Assembly: GCA_949710005.1 (NCBI GenBank)
Contig: OX453276.1
Coordinates: 2,649,201-2,713,200 of the forward strand
Reading direction: 5' to 3'
Length of the DNA stretch: 64,000 bases
From: Ricordea florida
Taxonomy: Eukaryota; Cnidaria; Anthozoa; Corallimorpharia; Ricordeidae
Shown: piece after piece, positions 1 to 51,623 of the stretch
How the letters are laid out: each line of letters begins with the position of its first letter
How positions within the stretch are numbered: position 1 is the stretch's first letter
Made by a program: the position numbers and the translations under genes
The notes under the pieces: generated by a model
Database searches by the model: none
The model's input: only the letters and a program-made list of their open reading frames with translations
Told to the model about the DNA's origin: nothing

Positions 1-1690
1 ATCCGGCAAGAGGTTACTATCGCTATTTAGTTTGTTCTCCATAATAATTCTCAAGCAATACTGCAGTTTCGGTTCTATAGTGAACCTCGTCAGTTGCTCC
101 TATGTTGTTTCTCTAGCTGACGTGGAGTGACAGAGGAATTTCTGATTCTCTCCGTAGGAAGTGAGTTCTTTTGCCGTTGTTATACTCGTAGGGAGGATCG
201 AAAATCCTGGCTTCTTATTGGCTCATGTAAACCAATGGTGTAAGTGTGGTTTCGATCCGAGGGTTGGGTTGTGTTTCTTATAAAGGCCTTATTTGGATTT
301 CTAGAGCATGTTTAGTTTCCTTTTTGCACAGATAGTTTCTCTTAGTATTGGAATTGCTTATCTGTGGCTTTCGAGCTCAAAAATCTTTGTGCTCGTAGAT
401 CTTGTACATGCTGTTAGTTAGGTTTTCTTGTGCGACGCAGGACGGAGCACTGTCTGGTATCAATCACAGATTTAAAAATAGTTGTGACAGGCCTACACGA
501 CTCCCGCTGTTCGCAAGTGTGGTTTCTTTGCCTTTAGAGTTTGAATCTCACGAGTATGTCTTTGAGCGATTTTCCTCTTTTGTAAAATATGATGGGAGGC
601 TCTTTGTATATCTCACTCAGTAGAGGTTGATTCTGTATTAAATGCCATTTGCTCAATAAGGTTTTCTTTAGAATACTTTCGCTCAAGTTCTCTAAGTTCC
701 AGTTTGTTTGTCTCTACGCTACGGTAGTGAAATTTCTTTAACGCTCCTAGCAGTTGATGCTCTGCGTCTCTTCTTATCTTATAGATGTCAGATTGAAATT
801 CTGGATCTGGTCTGATCTTTGCCCGTGCACTATATCTCAGTGTTCTAGGGCAAGTATGTTTGTCTCAATGCCTGTAGTATGGCAATAGATTCCTCAGATT
901 TTTTTACTAACATCTACATGGCAGCCTTTTCGTCAGAGCGTTAACGCTTTCTGGCTCTACCGTAATTGCCGTTGCTACTGTCACGTATGTGAGCTTTCTC
1001 TTTCCGCGTTTCGCGGTTACGTTTACGGCTTTCTCTTGGCGTTTGAGTATTAGTGGTTCTTCCTTGAGAACTTTGGATCATTTCTGAATGAGGCGTGCCT
1101 GGCATGTTCGTCTCTTCCTCGCTCAGTTCTATATCGCCATCGCTACTTTTTGTTGGTGATGGATCCGGCAAGAGGTTACTATCGCTATTTAGTTTGTTCT
1201 CCATAGTAATTCTCAAGCAATACTGCAGTTTCGGTTCTATAGTGAACCTCGTCAGTTGCTCCTATGTTGTTTCTCTAGCTGACGTGGAGTGACAGAGGAA
1301 TTTCTGATTCTCTCCGTAGGAAGTGAGTTCTTTTGCCGTTGTTATACTCGTAGGGAGGATCGAAAATCCTGGCTTCTTATTGGCTCATGTAAACCAATGG
1401 TGTAAGTGTGGTTTCGATCCGAGGGTTGGGTTGTGTTTCTTATAAAGGCCTTATTTGGATTTCTAGAGCATGTTTAGTTTCCTTTTTGCACAGATAGTTT
1501 CTCTTAGTATTGGAATTGCTTATCTGTGGCTTTCGAGCTCAAAAATCTTTGTGCTCGTAGATCTTGTACATGCTGTTAGTTAGGTTTTCTTGTGCGACGC
1601 AGGACGGAGCACTGTCTGGTATCAATCACAGATTTAAAAATAGTTGTGACAGGCCTACACGACTCCCGCTGTTCGCAAGTGTGGTTTCTT
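1..1690. repeat. Direct repeat with 1162-bp period at the left edge
   Basis: Bases 1-528 recur at 1163-1690 almost without change (one difference seen: CCATAATAATTC versus CCATAGTAATTC). Copy 1 may start before the window. The copies diverge abruptly after GTGTGGTTTCTT. Each contains an ATTGG, a CCAAT and a TATAAAGG box (about 216-287 and 1378-1449). The unit lacks TG...CA ends, so I do not call it an LTR. A tandem repeat or a Penelope-like tandem arrangement is possible. Confidence 0.85.
941..1204 (-). CDS. Small basic ORF in the 1162-bp repeat unit, hypothetical
   Basis: 87 codons from ATG 1204 (MENKLNSDSNLLPDPSPTK) to the stop at 941. The first half is acidic and Ser/Pro-rich. The second is strongly basic (RESRKRNRETRKEKAHIRD and ending YGRARKR). 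The start lies within the duplicated part. A TATAA on the minus strand about 235 bases upstream (near 1443) could serve as promoter. No domain is recognised; it may be a repeat-encoded protein or chance. Confidence 0.3.
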   Translation of the reverse strand: MENKLNSDSNLLPDPSPTKSSDGDIELSEEETNMPGTPHSEMIQSSQGRTTNTQTPRESRKRNRETRKEKAHIRDSSNGNYGRARKR

Positions 1691-1796
1691 GAATGCATTT
1701 CTGTTTAGAATAGCAGCCTCAAGTGCTGAAAGGAAGTAGATAGAAGACAAACGCAAGCACTCACTTGTAATTAGGTTGCGGAGCGATGTTACAAAT

Positions 1797-1999
1797 ATTA
1801 GGGGCGCGTTTTTGAGACGCAGACGGCAACCGGAAGTGAGCTGTTTTTCCTTTTAACTTGTCTTCACACAACCTCATTTACATTGATTAGTATCTTTTCT
1901 CCATTACAGATGATCGCCATAAAAATCTGCGAGACACCACTGTCCTGGCACGCGTAGTGGTCTCTTCCGGTTGCCGTCCGCGTCTCAAAAACGCGCGTG
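1797..1999. repeat. Inverted repeat (fold-back element)
   Basis: Arms of about 36 bp, at 1801-1836 and 1964-1998: GCGCGTTTTTGAGACGC and GACGGCAACCGGAAG against CTTCCGGTTGCCGTC and GCGTCTCAAAAACGCGC. The spacer is about 127 bp. It is typical of a MITE. Confidence 0.75.
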
Positions 2000-4358
2000 C
2001 TTACGCTCCCTAATTGTGGAGGGACCGCTGGTATCCCTCCATAATTAATAAACCCTTTCTTTTCCAAGCTAAATCAGTAGCAATATTCTCCTAAGTGAGC
2101 ACTATAAATTTGTTGGAACTGAGTATGGAGAATTCGTTATGATCACAATTTACCATCTGAATATATCCTTTTTACAATTCCCATCATCAGTTTGTATTGC
2201 GGTGTTTTTATCATGAAGAGAGAAAACGTTGACTATTTCGGTCAGCCCGTTGTAGAATTCAAGGGAAAGATCAACTACTCTTGTGTTTTATCCGATTAAA
2301 AACGGAAATATAATCACACAAGACAATCACACTGTTAAAATGGTCTATATATGTAGAAAACTCTTCTCAGCGCCATTTTACACCAGCATTTACATCTACA
2401 ATAATCTCTCTTGAAAAGATAAAATTTCTAAGAACTGTATGACAAACTATACTGAAATCGGCCACTACACTTCATCTTGACTCAAATCTAACTACATCAA
2501 TACTCGATTCCGAGTTTACAGTCATTTTTGTACAAGAAAAAAAAAGAAGCTATCTACACCAAGTTAATTCTTAGCAGGAAATGGCTGGGAAGTTCTATGT
2601 CTTAGCGCTTGGGAAACAAAGTGAGATATTTAACACACTGTGCTGTTTGATCTTTTTTTTTTCATCTTTTAACGAAACCAAACCATTGAAACTGTTAAAA
2701 AGCAACCAACTTTTAGTCCCAATTTCCGATTAGGACTTTTCATTGGAAAGTGGTTCATGAGAGTAATGGGAATTTAATGGTAGATCAAACCCTTAAACTC
2801 GAGTTGATAATTTTAATAATTACTCTCTGTTGGAGTAAAATGAATGATCAAGCGGTTACAGCGGTTTCATGATACTTCAAGCGATCATTGTTATAGTAAT
2901 TGGTTGCTTTCCTTCAATTTTTGGCCACGATGTTGAAAACGATCACAACAAATAACGTTTTCCTCCTTAGTGATCGCAGTTCAACTTCTCTTAATAATTC
3001 CAAATAAATGTCAGCCAATCAGATAACAAAAAGTGAGAAGCCATTTTGAATATTGTTGATATACAAGTAACTCCAGATTCTTCATATTAACATCTAGTTC
3101 ACTTGGAAGAATATACACTCAAAACACGCAAGTGGATTGGCTAAGAAATCACAGCCATCGATTGGTTAATGAAGGCCCTATCAACACAATGAATAGTGAC
3201 GCTAAAGTCTTTAAGCTCGGAAATGGCGCTTCATTTTCTGATAGCTCGTTCTAGCGAGCTTAGTAGTTACTAACACGTGATTTACGATAACAGTTGAGTA
3301 AGAATTTTGTAAAAAGAAATATATTTACCGCGACAAACCGCTGAGAATATCGCGGGTGAGATTTCCATCACGATTTCCCATGATTTACGTCGGTTGGAAA
3401 CTATGAGTGGGCCATTACGACTAACAGACAACGCGCAATATTCGAGTAATATTGCAAAAATGCTCCAGTATCATACCAATTTCTTTTATCAACTACTTAA
3501 AACAAAATAAAAACTCGGTTCACGGCTCAAATTAATTCCATGATCTAAGAACACGGTCCGAAGAACATTTTCACTGAGCTTAAAACATGTGGTGTTAGGT
3601 TGTGAGCATGTTATACAGGTAATACGATTAAAAGTCAAAATTTTCTTAATGTCCGTGATATCTACGCAGCTTTGAAGAATGCTTTCTAATGAGTAAAACA
3701 AATATAGAAGAATGTCTTAAAAGGCAACACTTAAAATATACGTACGAAGATTTCCCCTAATTTTATAGTTATGTTAAGAGTTAAAAGTTAAAATCCTTTT
3801 GACTAAAACAAATCAGATAAACAATACCACCGTTCACGAGAACCATTTCGTTGGATAAATTTGATTTTTAGATTAATAATAAACGGAATTTTCGCTGAAG
3901 CATAATCCCTACTAATAAAAGTCGCCTCCATTAAAAACCTAAAACTAGAAAAACGTAATATCACGAGTGTCCTTTGTCTGAGTTATTTTTTTGTCGTACC
4001 TCAACAGAGCTCCGAGCCAAAATATGTCCAAATTGCATTGAAACCTATTCACACAACAAAACGGACAAACCACTGTCGAGATCAAAAGTGGTAGGAATTA
4101 TTCACAATAAACCTAATAAAATGAAAAGAAAAAAAAAATGGGCATTAAAAGATTCTAGCGAAATAAAATGTCCAACTTTGCCTCGTAAGTCTAGATAAAT
4201 GCGCGGGACCTGAGGCGGGACTGTAGCCCAGGCTGCTGTACGCCACTCGGATTCAACCCTTGTTCCCAGGTCTCTTGTGACTTGTATTCCAGCTCTGACC
4301 ATAGCTGGTTAATTACGGACTGATAACCAGAGTACAATATCTATCCAGCGACAAAGGG
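2000..4358. other. AT-rich non-coding DNA downstream of Scribble
   Basis: The part nearest 4358 must hold the Scribble 3' UTR. I find no clear minus-strand poly(A) signal and no gene-like ORF. Confidence 0.5.
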
Positions 4359-45415
<41,057 letters not shown>

Positions 45416-45969
45416 TCACCCTACCAGATGGCGGTCTAAGGGTTGGTAATTGAATAAAATGAAGCGCTATACGGAGAAAGGCATGTGAGGTCGGTTCGAA
45501 ATATAGTTGTTCCTTATCATTATCGAAGACACGCTCAGAATCAACATCTCGTGACGTCACGGCTGCCGCCGTTCCTCCCGCCCCATGATGCACCCGGCTG
45601 ACAAAGGATGGCGGGTATCTCTTTTTAAAAATTCCTGGAGTTGCCTTCATTTTCTACTTCTCTCTGTTGAATTCTTGATTCCAATCACGAACATATACTT
45701 TTTCTGCAATTTGCTGTCTTTCGGAGTACGATAAAGAGATACATTCGGTGAATGTCGGAAGTTAGTACTGTAAAACAGAGTGAGATTTCATGCTGACAAA
45801 ACCAATATGGCGAATATCTCATGAAATTATCCCAGAACGCACCGCACAAAGCAATTCCCTCCCAGCCTCCTCACATTTCTGTAATCGGCTATTTCCCGCG
45901 CGCATTAAACAGGCACGCATAGTGCCTTAGCTTAATTAGACTGCCAGCAGTCTCTTTCTTTTCTTAGCG

Positions 45970-46060
45970 CTTCTAAGAACAGCAAGCAGCGATCGGCGAA
46001 GCGAGCGGCTGAGCAAGCGGCGAGCGGCGAAGCAAGCGGTGAAGAAAGCGGCGAGCGGCA
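45970..46060 (+). repeat. Imperfect GCGAGCGGC/GCAAGCGG tandem tract
   Basis: Repeated AAGCGAGCGGC, GAGCAAGCGGCGAGCGGCGA and AAGCGGTGAAGAAAGCGGCG blocks. Unusually CpG-rich for the window, about 580 bp upstream of the Scribble start codon. Confidence 0.75.
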
Positions 46061-46189
46061 GGCATGATTAACCGAGTTCCGCGCGCGGAGGATTTCAGGA
46101 ACAAAAGCCGACGGCTCGTAGTCTATAGCTTAATATAATGTTTTCAACGTCCAGACTGGCGATATATAATTCTGTTGTTGGACATAAAG

Positions 46190-46275
46190 TACGCCAACTG
46201 GGCAACTTTGGCATTTTGAATCAGTAATTTGATTGGCTCACTATCTCGGAATATTCACCACAATACTGGGGATTG
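46190..46275 (+). mobile_element. MITE family 2, truncated copy
   Basis: GGGCAACTTTGGCATTTTGA then TTTGATTGGCTCACTATCTC. Only the first part is kept. It lies upstream of the KVSF protein gene. Confidence 0.65.
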
Positions 46276-46999
46276 TGCAAGTGAGTTTTGCTAATGTTAT
46301 AACGGCGTATTTTTGAAACAAAGCTTCGCCGTCATGGTATGACTGAGATTGATTCATATATCTCTAGGTCAGTGCACGCACCTTTACGGATTGATATACT
46401 TACAGCGCTAAGCTCAAACGTTTGCCTTGATCGCCAGAATACCCTTGACATGAAACTTAAAACAAAACACGGGCATAACGCAAATGAAGTTTGCGCGACT
46501 AAAGCAAAAAATGAAGGAAAATAGTTCACCGTAAACTGCGTTTATTTTATTAAATTAGCAGGAGTCTAGACATGGTTCAGGGCTCCTGACTAGTCGTATT
46601 AGGACAAGAGCACAAAGATCCCTGTGATCGTGTCTCTCGACAGGAGAGCATTATTGAGGAGTTTCCCAGCCCATTTCTACCTTCCACCCAACCCCCCCCC
46701 CCCAAAAAAAAAAAAAGAATAGCAGCATTATTTTTGTCTTGTGACGTGATGATAAAAAGATTGCCTGCTTTGACGTCACAGTAACATTTATTGAATTATT
46801 AATCGATAATCAAAGAAGTATTTCACTAATTCCATGTACCTGCCACTGTTGATAGGAACTACTTCTGTTGCCTTGCGCACATGTCATAAAGGAACAGTTA
46901 AATATATACCCAGAACACTGAAATGCGGTGGCCATCAATACTGATCAACTTCGGACACTACAAGTCACTGCATCAGATGAAAAACAAGAAGCCATTTCA

Positions 47000-47740
47000 A
47001 TGGTCTATTTATCGAATTTTCTGGAGATGGTTTTAGCTGAAATTTGCAAGTGGACTTACGACGCCTTCATTTTGGTATCGGAAATAACACGATCAGTACC
47101 CGAGGAAACGAGTTGTTATTCGTTTTCGACAGTCGTCGTCGTGACGGTGAGCACATTTATACTTGCCCTTATCATCCTGGTCAGTTCATACGTCCTGTTA
47201 GTAAATGGAGCGAAAAACGGCGGAAAAAACGGCGGGAAAAACGACTTTATTCCTCGCGAAAGATTCACATCTGCATGGATGCGCACAGATTCTAGTAACG
47301 GGAAACTAGCTCAATCGAATAGAGAAAAAAATTCGCGCAAGTCGCTGAAGCCTGTGCAACTGACAAAGAAAAGGATGTTAGAGGAAGTGAATAGAAAATG
47401 GTCGCAGATGTACTCCACGGATAATTCTCAACTTGACAGGTCTTCGGGACTCCACGTATCAACTTCGTGTGAAAGTCTTGCCAGCGTGGACTCGAAAAAG
47501 GTCAGTTTTAGAGACGTAATCAAGGATGTGTACTACATAGAGAGCAGAGAGGAAATGCAAGAACTGGAAGAGTTGCAAAGAATGGGATATGACGTCAGGC
47601 TCGCCACGCCAAACCAACCTTCACAAGTACAAGAAGAAATGGTGCGAAAATTCGAGGAAGATCGCGAATTGAGCGAGGAAGAGGGACATATTTACGCGCC
47701 AATAGTGAGAACCACCAGCGAACTGAGGTTACACTATTAG
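47000..47740 (+). CDS. Intronless single-pass membrane protein with a KVSF (PP1-docking-like) motif, unknown family
   Basis: The 246-residue ORF is open from the ATG at 47000 (MVYLSNFLEMV) to TAG at 47738-47740. The frame is also open for 24 codons upstream but has no ATG there. Residues about 43-68 are a clear membrane span (VVVVTVSTFILALIILVSSY). A Gly/Asn/Lys stretch follows (NGGKNGGKN), then a basic, Ser-rich cytoplasmic-type tail. Around residue 163 is KKVSF, a match to the RVxF docking motif of protein phosphatase 1 regulators. It is followed 7 residues later by VYYI, where a second hydrophobic (phi-phi) motif would lie, then an acidic helix-like run. The arrangement resembles the PP1-binding core of PPP1R15 proteins, but the rest does not match, so I give no name. 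Possible poly(A) signals AATAAA lie at about 48005 and 48156. Confidence 0.75.
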   Translation: MVYLSNFLEMVLAEICKWTYDAFILVSEITRSVPEETSCYSFSTVVVVTVSTFILALIILVSSYVLLVNGAKNGGKNGGKNDFIPRERFTSAWMRTDSSNGKLAQSNREKNSRKSLKPVQLTKKRMLEEVNRKWSQMYSTDNSQLDRSSGLHVSTSCESLASVDSKKVSFRDVIKDVYYIESREEMQELEELQRMGYDVRLATPNQPSQVQEEMVRKFEEDRELSEEEGHIYAPIVRTTSELRLHY

Positions 47741-48278
47741 CCGGTAATTACAAAAAGGGACTCGCCTGACAAATCCCGCAAACGCTCACACTTTCACAAT
47801 CCTTTGTCATCTATGTCCATTTGATTAAGAAAACCATTTTGTGGCGCACATTTTCAGATTAAAATATCACCTAACAACGCGGGAAACATCTTACAGTTAA
47901 CTGAGCCCTCGCATATAATTTGTTCACATATAAATGTTAAAATGAACATGCAGAATCAAAGCTTAATCCATATTTTGCGTCAACTTGTAAAGGTTATTCA
48001 GGGTAATAAATGTTCTCTCTTAACACATCGCCTTTGTCAGAGAAATGTTTTAGAATTTCGTTTGGACGGTGTGTCCTTATACGACAAAGTTGACAATAAA
48101 TCACTGCAATTGTATCCTCAAAATAAGCGCATAACCAGAAGAAATGATAGGCACTGAATAAAGGGCACTGCTAGATTTCTTATTGGAACAGACGTGGCGG
48201 TTTTGCCAGTTTTTAGGCCTTCTGAACTCGATCCTAGAATACTTTGCAAAGCAACTCTGAGGTGGTCATTTGGTTCAA

Positions 48279-48322
48279 CCATAGTTAGTGGAGGGAGATC
48301 TCCCTCCACTAACTATGGTTCA
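48279..48322. repeat. Perfect 44-bp palindrome
   Basis: AACCATAGTTAGTGGAGGGA followed by GA, then its exact complement TC and TCCCTCCACTAACTATGGTT. It has no loop. It may be the fused ends of a small element. Confidence 0.9.
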
Positions 48323-49724
48323 ACACACGTGATTGACCAATTTGGCAGCAAATTTTAAATGTAGATCATACCGTAAACTAATTGGCCGAGGCCAAATGAG
48401 GAGAATCGATTTCTTTGGCTATGGTCTTCGGTCTTTGAATAATTCCGGTTTCTCTAAATTGAGATTAAAAATCTAGATTTGAGAAAAACAAATATACGTT
48501 TTCTGTATCTACCAGTGCTTGAAAAGTTTGTGATATTGTACTACACTGGAAAGTTTAAGACCAAGAACCCTGTAAGGACTCTTTCACCTTCGTTTTACCA
48601 CAAAAAATTCACTCGAGTTGACGGACCACAAACCGCTTTTATTCTGGCGACTAGCGGTTCCATTGAACAGCTGTCAAAGAGCCCAACAGGATTACAGCGT
48701 CTCGCAACAGACGTACAACGATCCTTAAACGGCCTATACACGGTGGTAACTTCGTTGAGAAGCTAAAACTAAAGGTAAGTCTAGCAACAACCAGTAGCGC
48801 ACTCCCTGGAAAAGAAAACGACTGGAAAAAAAAATAGATCACGTGACGGGAGCAGCAAAACTAGTTACCAGGCCGCTACAAACCCAATGAGTGATAGCTC
48901 CTGTTGCGACGTCCACACAATGTGAAAACAAACTGACTCTTCAGTGATGATAAAAAAAAAAATAACAAACTGACTCTTCCGTTATTGAATTTTATGTAGG
49001 CACGTGAGAGGGCAGAATATAACAGGGATACAAGGTACAAAAAGGCATGTTTAATTGGTCTAGAATGAAAATCGCTGTTTTCACGCCACCTTCAATCACG
49101 CTCACATTGCGTGCAATGGCGCTTTTCGGTCATGATTTGCTAGACAGCTCCTTGATACATTATTACCAAAATGACGGCAGCTCAGTGAAAATTTCGGAGG
49201 GAAACAATTTTATGTCCAAGGACATTTCACCTGGAAGTAACCAATGAGAGCGCTCATCGATGAATAAAGATCCAGGTGTAATAATGCATGCCTTGGCAAA
49301 GACCTACCACGTGACCATATTATTATTGGGTATCCCAAAATCGATTGGACCGCGAGCAGTCTGTCAGTCGCGCCCGGTCGTACTGAGATTTCGCGCATCA
49401 CGCTTTGTGCACACAGATTAAAGAAAACAAAGAGACTGCGCTGGTTTACGAGTGTATAGCCTTCAGTTTGAAAATCTGGAGGCTTCAAGATGGACAACAT
49501 TTTACTTTACAGAACGGCAACTATGTAAGGGAAAGCACTGTCATCAACCATAAAAGCTAGCGTGCGGTATGCATGGCTGCATTTGGCCGACTTCTCTTTT
49601 GCACAAAATAGAATGAGGTCAATATCCAGCCATCTTGACCGAACAAGCTTGGTCAATAAATGATTTATTATATGGCCATCTGGTTTTGCTTGGTCTCGTG
49701 GGGCAAAGCGGGAAATCCTCAGCA

Positions 49725-50130
49725 GGCAAGATAGGCCCGTCTAGTCTACGTGTAGCCGCACCCTCTGAAGGAACCGGTTGGTAGAGAAACAAAGATATCC
49801 TTCCCTTCAAAAAACAAATCGATCGCTTTCTGCTGTTCTCCATAAAATTTCTCTATTCCGAGAGCCGCTTAAGAAAAATTCAAATCCGCGATATAGCTCG
49901 TTGTTGCGCGAGAACACGGTTAGCCCGGCATTTTCTTTTATGGTCCTCGACTATAACAGACTTGATTTAAAAAATAAGCCAATCAGAGTTCATGTAAGTA
50001 TTAATTAAGAAAATGGCTTGCCAATGAAAAAGCATTACATATTTTCTTGCAGAAGGGTGACGTTCCCTCCTCCCGTTTTTTCCTTCGGGGGGAGGGTGCG
50101 GCTACACGTAAGCTAAGGCCCGTCTTGCCC
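49725..50130. mobile_element. TIR element, about 400 bp
   Basis: The left arm GGCAAGATAGGCCCGTCTAG and TCTACGTGTAGCCGCACCCT mirrors the right AGGGTGCGGCTACACGTAAG and CTAAGGCCCGTCTTGCC. The interior is AT-rich with no ORF. Confidence 0.8.
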
Positions 50131-50234
50131 TCTCGCGTAGCCAATCAGAACTCAGAATGCGTCTCATCTTGCCGGTTAGCGAGACCAGCCATGATTACAA
50201 TGATGATAGCTCATGCACTAAAAACCGAACTACA

Positions 50235-50260
50235 AACACACACACACACACACACACAAA
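50235..50260 (+). repeat. (CA)n microsatellite
   Basis: ACACACACACACACACACAC run. Confidence 0.95.
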
Positions 50261-50898
50261 GAAAACGTTTTTTTATCGGCAACCTGAGCACAAAGTGCTC
50301 GCTGTGACATCTTCAAGTGCAAACAACGCAAGAACATTAACAGAAGACACAGAACCTCTTGTCTAAACTTTTAACAAATAACATGTGCATTTGTCGTTAC
50401 CCACAGTGATTGCACAATTTTTTTTTTTTTGAAACGAAGTAGTACTTTGGACACTTTTCAGTGGAGTAATTGCACTGATAACAACAATTTATTTCTTTTT
50501 CGATTTTTTCGTTTTCTCATCATTTGAGTTGAGAAAGCAAAAAAAACATGTCGTTTTACTCAACCGGTAACACAAAATTCAGTTAAACCAGGAGCCCATT
50601 CGTGCAGAAGGAAGGTCCAATTGTGACTTTTTCACGCGTAGTAAAAAAAATTCGTGCAGAGGGGTTCACCTGAAAAAAAATTCCTGCACAAGTAGTGAGC
50701 GAAAAAAAAATCGTGCAAGCTGAAAATTCCCCACCCCTCCCCCCCACCCTCATCACTTTTCTAATGGTCCGTCCCTTACATGATGACAATGGAATTAGCG
50801 CGGCCTGAATTGGCTTAAATTAGGCATGCACTAACCGTTTCAGTACACTGAAGAGACTATTCTATAGCGAATCGAATGGTCGTTCTTGAATTACATTA

Positions 50899-51034
50899 GC
50901 CTCCCCGCAGATGTCCTTTGGGGTTCGTTTGTCACGCATTCATTTCTCCCCCACGGATTGTCCTGAGTTTAAATGTCCGTGGGGGAGAAATGAATGCGTG
51001 ACAAACGAACCCCAAAGGACGTCTGTAGGGAGGC
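50899..51034. mobile_element. Palindromic MITE of 136 bp with TA duplication
   Basis: TA flanks both sides. Arms of about 60 bp, nearly perfect: GCCTCCCCGCAGATGTCCTT and CACGCATTCATTTCTCCCCC against GGGGGAGAAATGAATGCGTG and AAGGACGTCTGTAGGGAGGC. Loop TTGTCCTGAGTTTAAATG. Confidence 0.9.
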
Positions 51035-51230
51035 TAGAACTACCGGTGCGAGATTTTGTAGCGCTGCAAGACTTTCACTCTGACATCGAAGAAGGTTAAA
51101 CTCCGGTACAGAGCCAATAGAGGGAACAGGAGTGACCTGAAGCCGGTTTGAAAGTCGCTCCGGGTTCATGTAAGCACCCGCTCTGTTGTTCAGTCTCTCA
51201 CAATATTGACAGCTGATCTTTGAGCATCGT

Positions 51231-51259
51231 CAGGAGCGAATCACGATGATTCGCTCCTG
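51231..51259. repeat. Short perfect hairpin
   Basis: CAGGAGCGAATCA, loop CGA, TGATTCGCTCCTG. About 365 bp upstream of the Lipin start codon. It is not followed by a T run, and function is unknown. Confidence 0.8.
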
Positions 51260-51623
51260 CCATCGTACCATCGCATCGGCAGAGTGATCACGTGTCACCT
51301 TACCTTCTCAAGACTCAACAGTCAGCAAAAAGACTTTCACAACATGGCAGAGTAGATAAAAGCAAGTGAAAATAACCTCCATAGCTCAAGAAGAGTGGGA
51401 AAATGCTTCTCTTGTCATCCTAAGGTTGAGATCTTCTAACGACTGAGTAGAAGCAAGCGGGCATTCCTTCATTTTCGATCGCTAAGTTCCCTTCCCTACC
51501 CCGAACAGTATACTTATTTGTATCCTGGTTCTCGTGAGTTGGTATCTACGCTAGTGTTGCTCCATATAACTTTTTACTAAGAATGTGGCGTCAAGATGGA
51601 AAACGTAAAATTCATCCTGCAAA

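Larger units (their letters stand above)
47741..51623. other. Intergenic region between the KVSF gene and Lipin
   Basis: It contains a 44-bp palindrome, a TIR element, a palindromic MITE and a CA microsatellite. No ORF here shows a domain. The last few hundred bases should hold the Lipin promoter and 5' UTR. Confidence 0.5.

Noticed and set aside
1..1690. LTR retrotransposon
   Set aside because: The direct repeats do not begin TG or end CA, no duplication is visible, and the space between is too short and holds no gag or pol frame.
46928..46999. Longer start for the KVSF protein at 46928
   Set aside because: That start is GTG; animal nuclear genes start at ATG, and the first in-frame ATG is 47000.
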